64,000 bases of DNA from Pseudaminobacter soli (ex Li et al. 2025) (GTDB lineage: Bacteria > Pseudomonadota > Alphaproteobacteria > Rhizobiales > Rhizobiaceae): contig NZ_PXYL01000001.1 of the NCBI RefSeq assembly GCF_003012705.1, positions 248,001 to 312,000 of the forward strand, written 5' to 3'. A program made the position numbers and the translations under genes. Positions 42,428 through 50,391 of this stretch are shown here, piece after piece. A model generated the notes under the pieces. It was not told the DNA's origin and did not search any database. It saw only the letters and a list, made by a program, of their open reading frames with translations. How positions within the stretch are numbered: the first letter of the stretch is position 1; each line of letters starts with the position of its first letter.

Positions 42428-42607
42428 ATGAACACGGTTTCTTCGACGCTCGGCGCTTCCGCTAGCTCGGCCTCGCGCGCTACGCAGCTCGCCCTCTCGG
42501 CGCTGCTCGGCCTGTTCGTGGTCGGCTTCGTCGGCTTCTCGCACATGGACGTGGTGCACAACGCCGCCCATGACGTTCGTCACTCGCTGGCATTCCCCTG
42601 CCACTAA
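42428..42607 (+). CDS. cbtB: Cobalt transporter subunit CbtB
   Basis: CbtB is a small membrane partner of the CbtA cobalt transporter. The 59-residue product has a single helix near residues 20-38 (LALSALLGLFVVGFVGFS). It then has a histidine-rich tail (HMDVVHNAAHDVRHSLAFPCH) with conserved histidines that may bind cobalt. It directly follows a B12 riboswitch, a known feature of the family. The start is ATG at 42428 with a GGGA ribosome site. Confidence 0.93.
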   Translation: MNTVSSTLGASASSASRATQLALSALLGLFVVGFVGFSHMDVVHNAAHDVRHSLAFPCH

Positions 42608-42622
42608 CACGGGATTTCTCCC

Positions 42623-43381
42623 ATGTCTGTTTTTCGCAACGTCGTGTTCATCGCGGCGATCGCCGGGCTTTTGTCCGGGCTGATCCTAGCTGCGATGCAA
42701 AGCTTTGCGACCGTCCCGCTCATTCTGCAGGCTGAAGTCTACGAAGAGGCAGGCGGCGGTCACGATCACGGCTCGGCGCACAACATGCCGGGTATGGAGA
42801 TGAGTGCGCCGGCGACGGCAGAGGCCGCGGCACCTGCCGAGGAAGAAGCCTGGGAGCCGGCAAACGGTGCCGAGCGCACCGGCTTCACCGTGCTTGCCAA
42901 TATCGTCACCGGTATCGGCTTCGCGCTGGTTCTGGTTGCCGTGTCCGAGTTCGCCGGTGGCGTCGCCAACTGGCGCCAGGGCGTTTTCTGGGGCCTTGCC
43001 GGCTTTGCCGTGTTCACGTTGGCGCCGGGCCTTGGCCTGCCGCCGGAACTGCCGGCCATGCCCGCGGCCGACCTTGCAGGCCGCCAGGTGTGGTGGATCG
43101 GCACGGCCGTTGCCACGGCTGCCGGCCTCGGCCTGATCGCCTTCCGCAGCTCGCTGGCCTTCTCGCTGCTCGGCCTGGCGCTGATCGTCGTTCCGCACGT
43201 CATCGGCGCACCGCAGCCTGAAAGCCACGAAACGCCGATCCCGGAAAACCTGCACCACCAGTTCGTGGTCGCGGTCACCGTCACCAACCTGATCTTCTGG
43301 GTGGTGCTCGGTGCGCTGGTCGGCATCGTGCGCGGCCGCTTCACCGGAACGGCGAAAAGCCTGCGCGACAGCTTTGCGTGA
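42623..43381 (+). CDS. cbtA: Cobalt transporter CbtA
   Basis: CbtA is the predicted main cobalt permease, with five transmembrane helices. The 252-residue product has an N-terminal helix (VVFIAAIAGLLSGLILAAMQ). A periplasmic loop with metal-binding residues GGGHDHGSAHNMPGMEM follows, and further helices include NIVTGIGFALVLVAVSEFAGG and LHHQFVVAVTVTNLIFWVVLG. It lies 15 bases after cbtB and overlaps the likely cobP start. Confidence 0.93.
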   Translation: MSVFRNVVFIAAIAGLLSGLILAAMQSFATVPLILQAEVYEEAGGGHDHGSAHNMPGMEMSAPATAEAAAPAEEEAWEPANGAERTGFTVLANIVTGIGFALVLVAVSEFAGGVANWRQGVFWGLAGFAVFTLAPGLGLPPELPAMPAADLAGRQVWWIGTAVATAAGLGLIAFRSSLAFSLLGLALIVVPHVIGAPQPESHETPIPENLHHQFVVAVTVTNLIFWVVLGALVGIVRGRFTGTAKSLRDSFA

Positions 43382-43889
43382 GGCCAATACACTGACGCTG
43401 CTGCTCGGCGGCGCGCGCTCCGGCAAGAGCGCGCATGCCGAGCAGCTGGCGACCGGCTTTCCGGCGCCATGGACCTATATCGCCACCGCCCAGGCCTATG
43501 ACGACGAAATGGTGGAGCGCATCGCGCTGCATCGCGCCCGCCGCGCCGAGGGCTGGGAAACGCTCGACGCGCCGCTCGATCTCGTTGGCGCCATAGAGAG
43601 CGTGCCCGATGGCCGCCCGCTGCTCGTCGATTGCCTGACGCTGTGGCTCTCCAATCATCTTCTGGCCGAACACGACCTCGAGCGCGAAAGCGAGCGCCTC
43701 GCCGAGACGCTGGGCAAGCCGCGCGGGCCGTGGTTCGTCGTGGCCAATGAGGTGGGCTTGGGCATCGTGCCCGACAATGCGCTAGGCAGAAGATTTCGCG
43801 ATGCCGCCGGCCGGCTCAACCAGAAGATCGCGGCTCGCGCCGACCGTGTGCTGTTCATGGTCGCGGGCCTGCCCATGCAGGTGAAATGA
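43374..43889 (+). CDS. cobP: Adenosylcobinamide kinase / guanylyltransferase
   Basis: CobP (CobU) phosphorylates adenosylcobinamide and then transfers GMP to it, activating the nucleotide loop. The product has the Walker A motif GGARSGKSAHAEQ, the RAEGWETLDAPLDL region, and the DCLTLWLSNHLL motif. The start is uncertain. I chose the TTG at 43374, giving 171 residues and an 8-base overlap with cbtA. The in-frame ATG at 43311 lies well inside cbtA. The next start codon downstream would truncate the Walker A region. Confidence 0.88.
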   Translation: MREANTLTLLLGGARSGKSAHAEQLATGFPAPWTYIATAQAYDDEMVERIALHRARRAEGWETLDAPLDLVGAIESVPDGRPLLVDCLTLWLSNHLLAEHDLERESERLAETLGKPRGPWFVVANEVGLGIVPDNALGRRFRDAAGRLNQKIAARADRVLFMVAGLPMQVK

Positions 43890-43890
43890 C

Positions 43891-44508
43891 ATGAAGGAAA
43901 TCGACGACAGCGAAGCCGAACGCCATAAGGCCAAGATGGCCAAGCGCAAGGCGGTGCAGGATGCCGAGGTGGCCGGCAAGACCATCGAGCAGAAGGGGCT
44001 GCTGATCGTCAACACCGGCCCGGGCAAGGGCAAGACCACCGCCGCCTTCGGCCTTGCGCTGCGCATGATCGGCTATGGTCGGCGCGTGGGCGTCGTGCAG
44101 TTCGTCAAGGGCGCGTGGCACACCGGCGAGAAGGACGCTTTCTCCGCCTTCGGCGACCGGGTGGTCTGGCACACGATGGGCGAGGGGTTTACCTGGGAAA
44201 CGCAGGACATCAAGCGCGACATCGCCGCCGCCGAAGCCGCATGGGCCAAGGCGGTGGAGCTCATCAACGATCCGACCATCGATCTCGTCGTGCTCGATGA
44301 ACTCAACATCGCACTGCGCTACGAATATCTAGACCTCAACGCGGTCGTTTCGACGCTGACGAACCGGCGCGAGGGGCTGCACGTGGTCGTCACCGGCCGC
44401 AACGCCAAGCCGGCGCTGATCGAGGCGGCCGACCTCGTCACCGAGATGGGCTCGGTAAAACACCATTTTTCGGCAGGGGTGAAGGCGCAGCAGGGAATCG
44501 AATTCTGA
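43891..44508 (+). CDS. cobO: Cob(I)yrinic acid a,c-diamide adenosyltransferase
   Basis: CobO attaches the 5'-deoxyadenosyl group to corrinoids. The 205-residue product has the P-loop NTGPGKGKTTAAFGLALRMIG near residue 42 and the signature VVLDELNIALRYEYLD. It ends in a typical HHFSAGVKAQQGIEF tail. It starts one base after the cobP stop, within the riboswitch-led operon. Confidence 0.94.
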   Translation: MKEIDDSEAERHKAKMAKRKAVQDAEVAGKTIEQKGLLIVNTGPGKGKTTAAFGLALRMIGYGRRVGVVQFVKGAWHTGEKDAFSAFGDRVVWHTMGEGFTWETQDIKRDIAAAEAAWAKAVELINDPTIDLVVLDELNIALRYEYLDLNAVVSTLTNRREGLHVVVTGRNAKPALIEAADLVTEMGSVKHHFSAGVKAQQGIEF

Positions 44509-44523
44509 GACCTGCCGGTCAGG

Positions 44524-45483
44524 CTATCGCAACATGGCCGCGAGGAGCCCGAATCCTGCAATCATGATCAGGTCAGCGGTCCAATAAAGCCTTAGCGCGC
44601 GCCTGATGTCGGCGCTGGTCGCCTCGCGCCGGCCGTTCCCCATCAGGTGGTCCTGCACCAGGAGCCCGCCATAGACGCGTGGGCCGGCGAGAGCGAGGCC
44701 CAATGCTCCGGCCATGGCCGATTCCGGCCAGCCCGCATTGGGCGAACGATGTTTGCCAGCATCCCGCAAAACCGAGCGCCATGCATTCGCGGGATCGGCG
44801 CCTGGCACGAGCGCGGCGGCCGCGACCAGCAGCAGGCCCGTGAGGCGCGAGGCGGGCAGGTTGATGAGATCGTCGAAGCGCGCGGCGGCCCAGCCGAAGG
44901 CTTCGTGGCGGGGCGTGCGGTGGCCGATCATCGAATCGGCGGTGTTGGCCGCCTTGTAGGCGACGCCGCCGACCAGACCGCCGGCGCCAAGCCAGAAGGC
45001 CGGTGCCACAATGCCGTCCGAAAAATTCTCCGACAGGCTTTCGATCGCTGCGCGGCAGACGGCGGCTTCATCGAGTTGGTCGGGGTCGCGACCGACGATC
45101 ATCGACACAGCCCGACGCCCGGCGCTGAGGCCTCCTTCATCAAGCGCGTCGGCCACTGCCTTGACGTGGCTCGCAAGGCTGCGCTGCGAGAGCAAGCTGC
45201 TACCGAGGATCGCCACGAGGATGATGCCGAAGGGCAGGGCCGAAAGAGCCGTTGAAATGGCGAATGCGATCGCTGCCGGCACGCCCACCAGAACGATGAG
45301 TGCTGCCACGCCCGAAATGCGGCGCTGCATGTCGGAAAGCGTCGCGCGGTTGAGGTGCCGGTCGAGGAAAGAGATCAAGTGGCCGATCCAGATGACGGGA
45401 TGGCCGATTGCGCGCACCAGCCGATCCGGGTAACCGAAGCCCAGTTCGACGAGTAGCGACAGGAAGGCGAGCAGGACGAACAT
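44524..45483 (-). CDS. cobD: Adenosylcobinamide-phosphate synthase
   Basis: CobD (CbiB) joins aminopropanol phosphate to adenosylcobyric acid. The 319-residue membrane protein has several hydrophobic helices (AFAISTALSALPFGIILVAI, GLLLVAAAALVPG). Conserved motifs include FGYPDRLVRAIGHPVIWIG and AVCRAAIESLSENFSDGIVAP. It converges with cobO (15-base gap). Its ATG complement occupies 45481-45483, overlapping the divergent cobC start in a shared CATG. Confidence 0.93.
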   Translation of the reverse strand: MFVLLAFLSLLVELGFGYPDRLVRAIGHPVIWIGHLISFLDRHLNRATLSDMQRRISGVAALIVLVGVPAAIAFAISTALSALPFGIILVAILGSSLLSQRSLASHVKAVADALDEGGLSAGRRAVSMIVGRDPDQLDEAAVCRAAIESLSENFSDGIVAPAFWLGAGGLVGGVAYKAANTADSMIGHRTPRHEAFGWAAARFDDLINLPASRLTGLLLVAAAALVPGADPANAWRSVLRDAGKHRSPNAGWPESAMAGALGLALAGPRVYGGLLVQDHLMGNGRREATSADIRRALRLYWTADLIMIAGFGLLAAMLR

Positions 45484-46537
45484 GGCGCTTGTGAACGGGA
45501 ACTCGGTGGATGCGGTGGCCGATCATGGCGGCAGTCTGGGCCGGGCCAGCGCGCTGTTTCCACATGCACCGCTGCCCTGGATCGACTTGTCGACCGGGAT
45601 CAACCCGCACTCCTATCCGCTTTTCGATCTGCCTGCCACCGCCTTCTCGCGGCTGCCGGAACCGGCGCGCGCGCGCGAACTCGCGGCCGTCGCCGCCGCA
45701 ACCTATGGCGCGCCGTCGGCCGCCAATGTCGCGCCTGCGCCGGGCACCCAGATCCTGCTGCCGCGTGTCGCTTCCCTTGTGAAGCCGGGCCGGGCGCTGG
45801 TGCTGGGGCCGACCTATGCCGAGCATTCGCGCGCCTGCGTCATAGCCGGCCATGCGGTGGCGGAAGTGCGGGACTTCGATGCGCTGTTCGGCGCCGATAT
45901 TGCCGTCGTGGTCAATCCGAACAATCCGAATGGCTGCGTGGTGAGCCGCCGCGACCTGCTGGACCTCGCCGACAAGATGCGCTCCAAGGGCGGGCTTTTG
46001 GTGGTCGATGAGGCCTTCATGGAAGTCGGCCCGCAGGACGAGCGCGTGGACGGTGATGTCGAGCGCGGCGGGCTTGTCGTGCTGCGCTCCTTCGGAAAAT
46101 TCTTTGGGCTGGCCGGCGTGCGGCTTGGCTTTGCCATTGCAGCCGAACCTCTGGCTGCCCGTCTCGATGCTGAATTGGGGCCGTGGGCCGTGGCCGGTCC
46201 GACGCTGGAATACGGCATCAAGGCGCTGGGCGACGAGGCGTGGCAGCAGTCCATGTGCAACACGCTGTATGAGGATGCGGTCCGGCTGGATGCATTGTTT
46301 GCCGGCGCGGGTATTCAAATAAGTGGTGGCACCAGCCTGTTCCGCTTCGTCCGCATTCCGGATGCGGCTGGGCTATTTGCGGCGCTGGGCGAGCGCGGTA
46401 TCCTGATCCGGAATTTTGGCTGGGACGACACTGCCCTGCGCATCGGCATTCCCGGCAGAGAAGCAGAATGGCAGCGGCTGGAACAGGCGCTGGCGGCTTG
46501 GGCCGCCAAGCGTGACGCCCGCGCGACGGAGGCTTAG
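45482..46537 (+). CDS. cobC: Threonine-phosphate decarboxylase
   Basis: CobC is a PLP enzyme that makes (R)-1-amino-2-propanol phosphate from L-threonine phosphate, feeding CobD. The 351-residue product has the class I aminotransferase features DLSTGINPHSYP, VNPNNPNGCVVSRRD and the PLP lysine in RSFGKFFGLAGVRLGF. The ATG at 45482 overlaps the divergent cobD start, leaving no room for a normal ribosome site on either side. A later in-frame GTG (45491 or 45506) might be the true start. Confidence 0.92.
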   Translation: MALVNGNSVDAVADHGGSLGRASALFPHAPLPWIDLSTGINPHSYPLFDLPATAFSRLPEPARARELAAVAAATYGAPSAANVAPAPGTQILLPRVASLVKPGRALVLGPTYAEHSRACVIAGHAVAEVRDFDALFGADIAVVVNPNNPNGCVVSRRDLLDLADKMRSKGGLLVVDEAFMEVGPQDERVDGDVERGGLVVLRSFGKFFGLAGVRLGFAIAAEPLAARLDAELGPWAVAGPTLEYGIKALGDEAWQQSMCNTLYEDAVRLDALFAGAGIQISGGTSLFRFVRIPDAAGLFAALGERGILIRNFGWDDTALRIGIPGREAEWQRLEQALAAWAAKRDARATEA

Positions 46538-46539
46538 CC

Positions 46540-47049
46540 ATGATCTTTGTCTGCCCGCTGTCGAAGGTCGATGAAACCGTTTCGCGCTCCGGGGCGGAAC
46601 GACTCGTTTCGCTGCTCACGGGCGGCACCGAAGTGGTTCGACCGGCCGTGATCATGCCGGAGAATCACCTGCTGCTGGCGATGAACGACATTGCCGAGGC
46701 GCAGGCGGGCATGACACTGCCGGGCGAAGCGCATGTGCGCCAGCTGCTCGATTTCGCAACCGCTTGGAATCGTGCCCGGCCGCTGGTGATCCATTGCTTT
46801 GCCGGCATCAGCCGGTCGACGGCTTCGGCCTATATCGTGGCGTCGGCGCTGGCGCCGCGGCGTGACGAGGTTGAGCTTGCGAAGGAACTGCGCTGGCTGT
46901 CGCCCTCGGCCACGCCCAATCCGCGGCTCATCGCAGTGGCCGATGCGCTGCTCGGCCGTGAAGGCCGCATGATCGCGGCGATCAAGGGCATCGGCCGTGG
47001 TGCCGATGCCTTCGAGGGCACGCCCTTTGCGCTGGAGATCGGCGGTTAG
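46540..47049 (+). CDS. Small tyrosine-phosphatase-like protein
   Basis: A 169-residue protein with the cysteine-phosphatase loop HCFAGISRSTASAYIVAS (C-x5-R-S), the hallmark of protein tyrosine and dual-specificity phosphatases. It starts 2 bases after cobC, so it is co-transcribed with a cobalamin gene. No substrate is visible. The phosphatase step of B12 assembly (alpha-ribazole phosphate dephosphorylation) is normally done by unrelated CobC/CobZ proteins, so a link is only a speculation from position. Confidence 0.82.
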   Translation: MIFVCPLSKVDETVSRSGAERLVSLLTGGTEVVRPAVIMPENHLLLAMNDIAEAQAGMTLPGEAHVRQLLDFATAWNRARPLVIHCFAGISRSTASAYIVASALAPRRDEVELAKELRWLSPSATPNPRLIAVADALLGREGRMIAAIKGIGRGADAFEGTPFALEIGG

Positions 47050-47052
47050 GAC

Positions 47053-47856
47053 TTACGCCAGCCACTCCGACACCTTGGCCTTGCGCACATCCTGCAGCAG
47101 CCGGATAAAACCATCGGCTTGATGCTCGGCGGTCAGCCGGCCCTTTTCAGCGGTGGCGATGGCCGCATTGCCGACCACACCATGCTTGTTGAGATCGGCG
47201 GCAAGCCAGGCATAGGCATGCGTGCCGGTCTGGCGCAGCAGGTCGAAGTGCTCGTCCGCCTTGGTGACGTTGGAGACGAAATCCTCAGCCTGGCTCATGT
47301 CGACCAGGTCGGGCCGGAAATGCAGCATCAGCGAGGTTTCGACATCGCCGCCATGGATGCCGAAGCGGTCTTCCTGCGCCGTATACATGCCTTCCGGGCG
47401 GCCGAAACGCTGCCAGCTCGTCTTCACCGCCAGCATGTCGAAGCGCACGCGCAGCTCGCGCGTGACGATGCCCATGATCTCCTCGTTGCCGCCATGCGAA
47501 TTGACGATGATGAGCTTGCGTACGCCGGCACGCGCGATGGAAACGCCGAGCTCGGTCCAGGCTTCGATCAGCGTCGGGGCTGGCAGTGTCAGCGTGCCGG
47601 GCGAGCGCACATGCTCGTTCGACTTGCCGACCGCCTGGATGGGCAGGATGCGCACGTCGAGATTTTCCGGCAGGCGAGGGATGACCTTGTCCAGCATGCC
47701 CTGCATGATGGTCGTGTCGGTGGAGACCGGCAGATGCGGCCCATGCTGCTCAATGGCGGCCACCGGCAGCACGGCAATCGTCGTCTCCGGGTCGATGTTG
47801 GCATATTCGGTGGTGCGGTAGTCGCCCCACCAGACGCGTCTTCTTGCTTCGGCCAC
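47053..47856 (-). CDS. Creatininase-family amidohydrolase
   Basis: The 267-residue protein has the metal motif of the family: EQHGPHLPVSTDT near residue 36, NSHGGNEEIMG near residue 120, and GIHGGDVETSLML near residue 166. Creatininase family members open small cyclic amides (creatinine, mycofactocin precursor peptides, FAPy-type compounds). The substrate here is unknown. It forms a minus-strand pair with RidA at 47913, and the pair diverges from the sigma-54 transport operon, so all are probably one catabolic unit. Confidence 0.86.
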   Translation of the reverse strand: MAEARRRVWWGDYRTTEYANIDPETTIAVLPVAAIEQHGPHLPVSTDTTIMQGMLDKVIPRLPENLDVRILPIQAVGKSNEHVRSPGTLTLPAPTLIEAWTELGVSIARAGVRKLIIVNSHGGNEEIMGIVTRELRVRFDMLAVKTSWQRFGRPEGMYTAQEDRFGIHGGDVETSLMLHFRPDLVDMSQAEDFVSNVTKADEHFDLLRQTGTHAYAWLAADLNKHGVVGNAAIATAEKGRLTAEHQADGFIRLLQDVRKAKVSEWLA

Positions 47857-47912
47857 GATGAACCTCGTTTGCTGTTTGGCGACCGACTAGACCCTGATCA
47901 TCGTCTTGTCGA

Positions 47913-48296
47913 TCACCCCGCGGCGATGACCTCGATCTCGATCTTGAATTCGGGCCTTGAGAAGCCGGCGACGATGAGCAGCGTCGAGGCCGGCGCCGGC
48001 TCCGAAAACAGGCGGTCGCGCACTTCCATATAGGCTTTCAGATAGGCGCGGTCGCCGACGAAAGTGTTGATGCGTACGACATTGGCGAGCGTCATGCCGG
48101 CTTCGGCCAACACGGCGGCGATGTTGTCGAAGCAAAGCTCAGTCTGCGCGCCGACATCATCGGGCACCGAGTCGTCGGGCCCGATGCCGATCTGGCCGGA
48201 GCAGATGACCAGCCGCTTGCCGGCGGGCACCTCGACGCCGTGGCTGTAGCGACCGAAAGGCGGTCTTATCGATTTCGGCGTCAGGAATTTGAACAT
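47913..48296 (-). CDS. RidA family deaminase
   Basis: A 127-residue RidA/YjgF-family protein. It has the conserved arginine and region VVRINTFVGDRAYLKAYMEVR and the C-terminal glutamate in KIEIEVIAAG, both needed for hydrolysis of reactive enamine/imine intermediates to ketone plus ammonia. RidA proteins accompany pyrimidine and amino-acid degradation pathways (for example RutC). It starts 260 bases from the divergent transport operon and lies 56 bases ahead of the creatininase gene. Confidence 0.88.
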   Translation of the reverse strand: MFKFLTPKSIRPPFGRYSHGVEVPAGKRLVICSGQIGIGPDDSVPDDVGAQTELCFDNIAAVLAEAGMTLANVVRINTFVGDRAYLKAYMEVRDRLFSEPAPASTLLIVAGFSRPEFKIEIEVIAAG

Positions 48297-48355
48297 CGCA
48301 TCCTCACCCTCTTTCCAGCCAGCCTATGGCGGAATCGCTGTCGCATTCAAGCGTT

Positions 48356-48368
48356 TGACGCTGCGTCA
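48356..48368. promoter_or_regulatory. Candidate upstream activator site
   Basis: The perfect inverted repeat TGACGC-T-GCGTCA lies about 115-125 bases upstream of the sigma-54 promoter, the usual distance for an enhancer-binding protein. The protein that would bind it is not in the window. Confidence 0.4.
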
Positions 48369-48481
48369 TGCTTGTGGACAGGCGTTCAAAAAATAGGCAC
48401 GATGCCGGCGCGAATGGCATGACGGCGCCGGCTTCGAACCGGAACGGGTGAAGCGGACAGTCTTCGGCGCCGCAACATCCA

Positions 48482-48497
48482 TGGCACGCCTCTTGCT
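48482..48497 (+). promoter_or_regulatory. Sigma-54 (RpoN) promoter of the transport operon
   Basis: TGGCACG-CCTC-TTGCT exactly fits the -24/-12 consensus TGGCACR-N4-TTGCW and lies 60 bases before the substrate-binding protein gene. This predicts nitrogen-limited, enhancer-dependent expression of the ABC transporter and the downstream hydrolase and oxidoreductase genes. Confidence 0.75.
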
Positions 48498-48557
48498 TCT
48501 TCGAAATCGTGTTTCACGCCCCGGCAGAAGACCGAGGGCACGAAGAGGGGTGCGTGC

Positions 48558-49562
48558 ATGAACAGGAATATCGTCATCTCCTTTGGAGCGGCCGCGCTTT
48601 TTGGCGCAACCGCTTCGGCGGCGCTCGCCAACGAGAAGGTCACCTTCATGACCAACTGGCTGGCCCAGGCCGAGCATGGCGGCTACTATCAGGCCGTGGC
48701 CGACGGCACCTATGCCGCCTGCGGCCTCGACGTCACAATCCAGCAGGGCGGCCCGCAAGTGAGCGGCCGACCGCTGCTGCTTGCTGGCAAGATCGATTTC
48801 TACATGGGCGGCAATCTGCTGCAGGCCTTCGATGCCGTGCAGCAGAGCATTCCGCTGCGCATCGTGGCCGCCACCTTCCAGAAGGAGCCGCAGGTGGTGA
48901 TGTCGCATCCCGGGCAGGGCCTCGACAAATGGGAAGACCTGCCGAAGGCCGACCAGTATATCCTCGGCGACGAGGGCATGCAGAGCTTCTTCCAGTGGAT
49001 GGTGACCGACTACGGCTTCGACCCGGCCAAGCGCGTGCCCTACACCTTCAATGCCGCACCCTTCATCGCCAATGCAAAATCGATCCAGCAGGGCTATGTG
49101 ACCTCCGAGCCCTTCGCGGTCGAGAAGGAGGGCGGGTTCAAGCCCAATGTCTTCCTGCTCGCCGACTATGGCTTCAGCACCTATGCCACCACCATCGAGG
49201 CCATGCAGAAGACCATCGATGAGCGGCCGCAGGTGGTGCAGTGCTTCGTCGATGGCTCAGCCAAGGGCTGGTACAGCTATCTCTACGGCGACAACAAAGC
49301 CGCCAACGAGATGATCAAGAAGGACAATCCCGACATCACCGACGAGCAGATCGCCTTCTCGATCAAGCAGATGAAGGACCACGGCATCGTCGATTCCGGT
49401 GAGGCGGAAAAGCTTGGCATCGGCGCCATGACCGACGAGCACATCGCCGATTTCTACGCCAAGATGGTCAAGGCCAAGGTCGTGCCGGAAGGGCTCGACA
49501 TCAAGAAGGCCTACACGCTGCAATTCGTGAACAAGGGTGTCGGCCTCGATCTCAAGAAGTAA
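48558..49562 (+). CDS. ABC transporter substrate-binding protein, NMT1/THI5-like
   Basis: A 334-residue secreted solute-binding protein. The N-terminus is a signal peptide (VISFGAAALFGATASAALA) with predicted cleavage at about residue 25. The core FMTNWLAQAEHGGYYQAVADGTY is the NMT1/THI5 fold used for binding thiamine pyrimidine precursors, riboflavin or other N-heterocycles. It is the first gene after the sigma-54 promoter and is followed by its ATPase and permease. A pyrimidine-like ligand fits the downstream cytosine-deaminase-like gene. Confidence 0.88.
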   Translation: MNRNIVISFGAAALFGATASAALANEKVTFMTNWLAQAEHGGYYQAVADGTYAACGLDVTIQQGGPQVSGRPLLLAGKIDFYMGGNLLQAFDAVQQSIPLRIVAATFQKEPQVVMSHPGQGLDKWEDLPKADQYILGDEGMQSFFQWMVTDYGFDPAKRVPYTFNAAPFIANAKSIQQGYVTSEPFAVEKEGGFKPNVFLLADYGFSTYATTIEAMQKTIDERPQVVQCFVDGSAKGWYSYLYGDNKAANEMIKKDNPDITDEQIAFSIKQMKDHGIVDSGEAEKLGIGAMTDEHIADFYAKMVKAKVVPEGLDIKKAYTLQFVNKGVGLDLKK

Positions 49563-49578
49563 GCCCGGCATCGGGATC

Positions 49579-50391
49579 ATGGAGTACATCAAGGCAGCAA
49601 CACCCGCGATTGCCGGGAGCGGTGGACCGCTCCTGGCGCTTCGTGCGGTCGGCAAGAGTTTTTCCAACGGCGTCACGGCACTCAGCGACGTCAATCTGAC
49701 AATCAGGGAGGGTGATTTCGTCAGCTTCCTCGGCCCGTCTGGCTGCGGCAAGTCCACGGCGTTGCGCATCATCGCCGGCCTGACCACGCCCACCACCGGC
49801 ACGATCGACTGGCCGCGCCGGACCGGCGAGCAGGCCTCCGTCGGCTTCGTGTTCCAGGAGCCGACTTTGCTGCCCTGGGCCAGCGTGTTCGACAATGTCT
49901 GGCTGCCGCTGCGGCTGAAGGGCGTTTCGCGCAGCGAAGCGGCCCCGGCCGTGGCCAAGATGCTGGAGCGCGTGCACCTCACCGGCTTCGAAAAAGCGGT
50001 GCCGCGCGAGCTTTCGGGCGGCATGCGCATGCGCGTCTCCATCGCCCGCGCGCTGGTCACGCGGCCGCGCTTGCTTCTGATGGATGAGCCCTTCGCCGCG
50101 CTCGACGAGATCACCCGCTTCAAGCTCAACAACGACCTGCTCGAACTCTGGCAGGAAGAGCGCTTCACGGTCGTCTTCGTCACCCACAGCGTGTTCGAAA
50201 GCGTGTTTTTGTCCAACCGCATCGTGGTGATGGCGGCGCGGCCGGGGCGTGTGTTCGAAGAGGTTGCGGTGGATGCAGCCTATCCGCGCGATGAGGCGTT
50301 TCGCACCTCGCCGGACTATGCCGCGCTGTGCCGGCGGGCGTCCGACGTGCTCGGCGAGGCCATGCGGATCAACTCGAGTGGTGCCGCATGA
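49579..50391 (+). CDS. ABC transporter ATP-binding protein
   Basis: The 270-residue ATPase has Walker A GPSGCGKSTALRIIAGL, the Q-loop FVFQEPTLLPW, the signature ELSGGMRMRVSIARAL and Walker B LLLMDEPFAALDE, as in the SsuB/TauB/ThiZ import class. The ATG at 49579 (MEYIKA) is 16 bases after the binding-protein gene. The stop overlaps the permease start (ATGA). Confidence 0.93.
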   Translation: MEYIKAATPAIAGSGGPLLALRAVGKSFSNGVTALSDVNLTIREGDFVSFLGPSGCGKSTALRIIAGLTTPTTGTIDWPRRTGEQASVGFVFQEPTLLPWASVFDNVWLPLRLKGVSRSEAAPAVAKMLERVHLTGFEKAVPRELSGGMRMRVSIARALVTRPRLLLMDEPFAALDEITRFKLNNDLLELWQEERFTVVFVTHSVFESVFLSNRIVVMAARPGRVFEEVAVDAAYPRDEAFRTSPDYAALCRRASDVLGEAMRINSSGAA

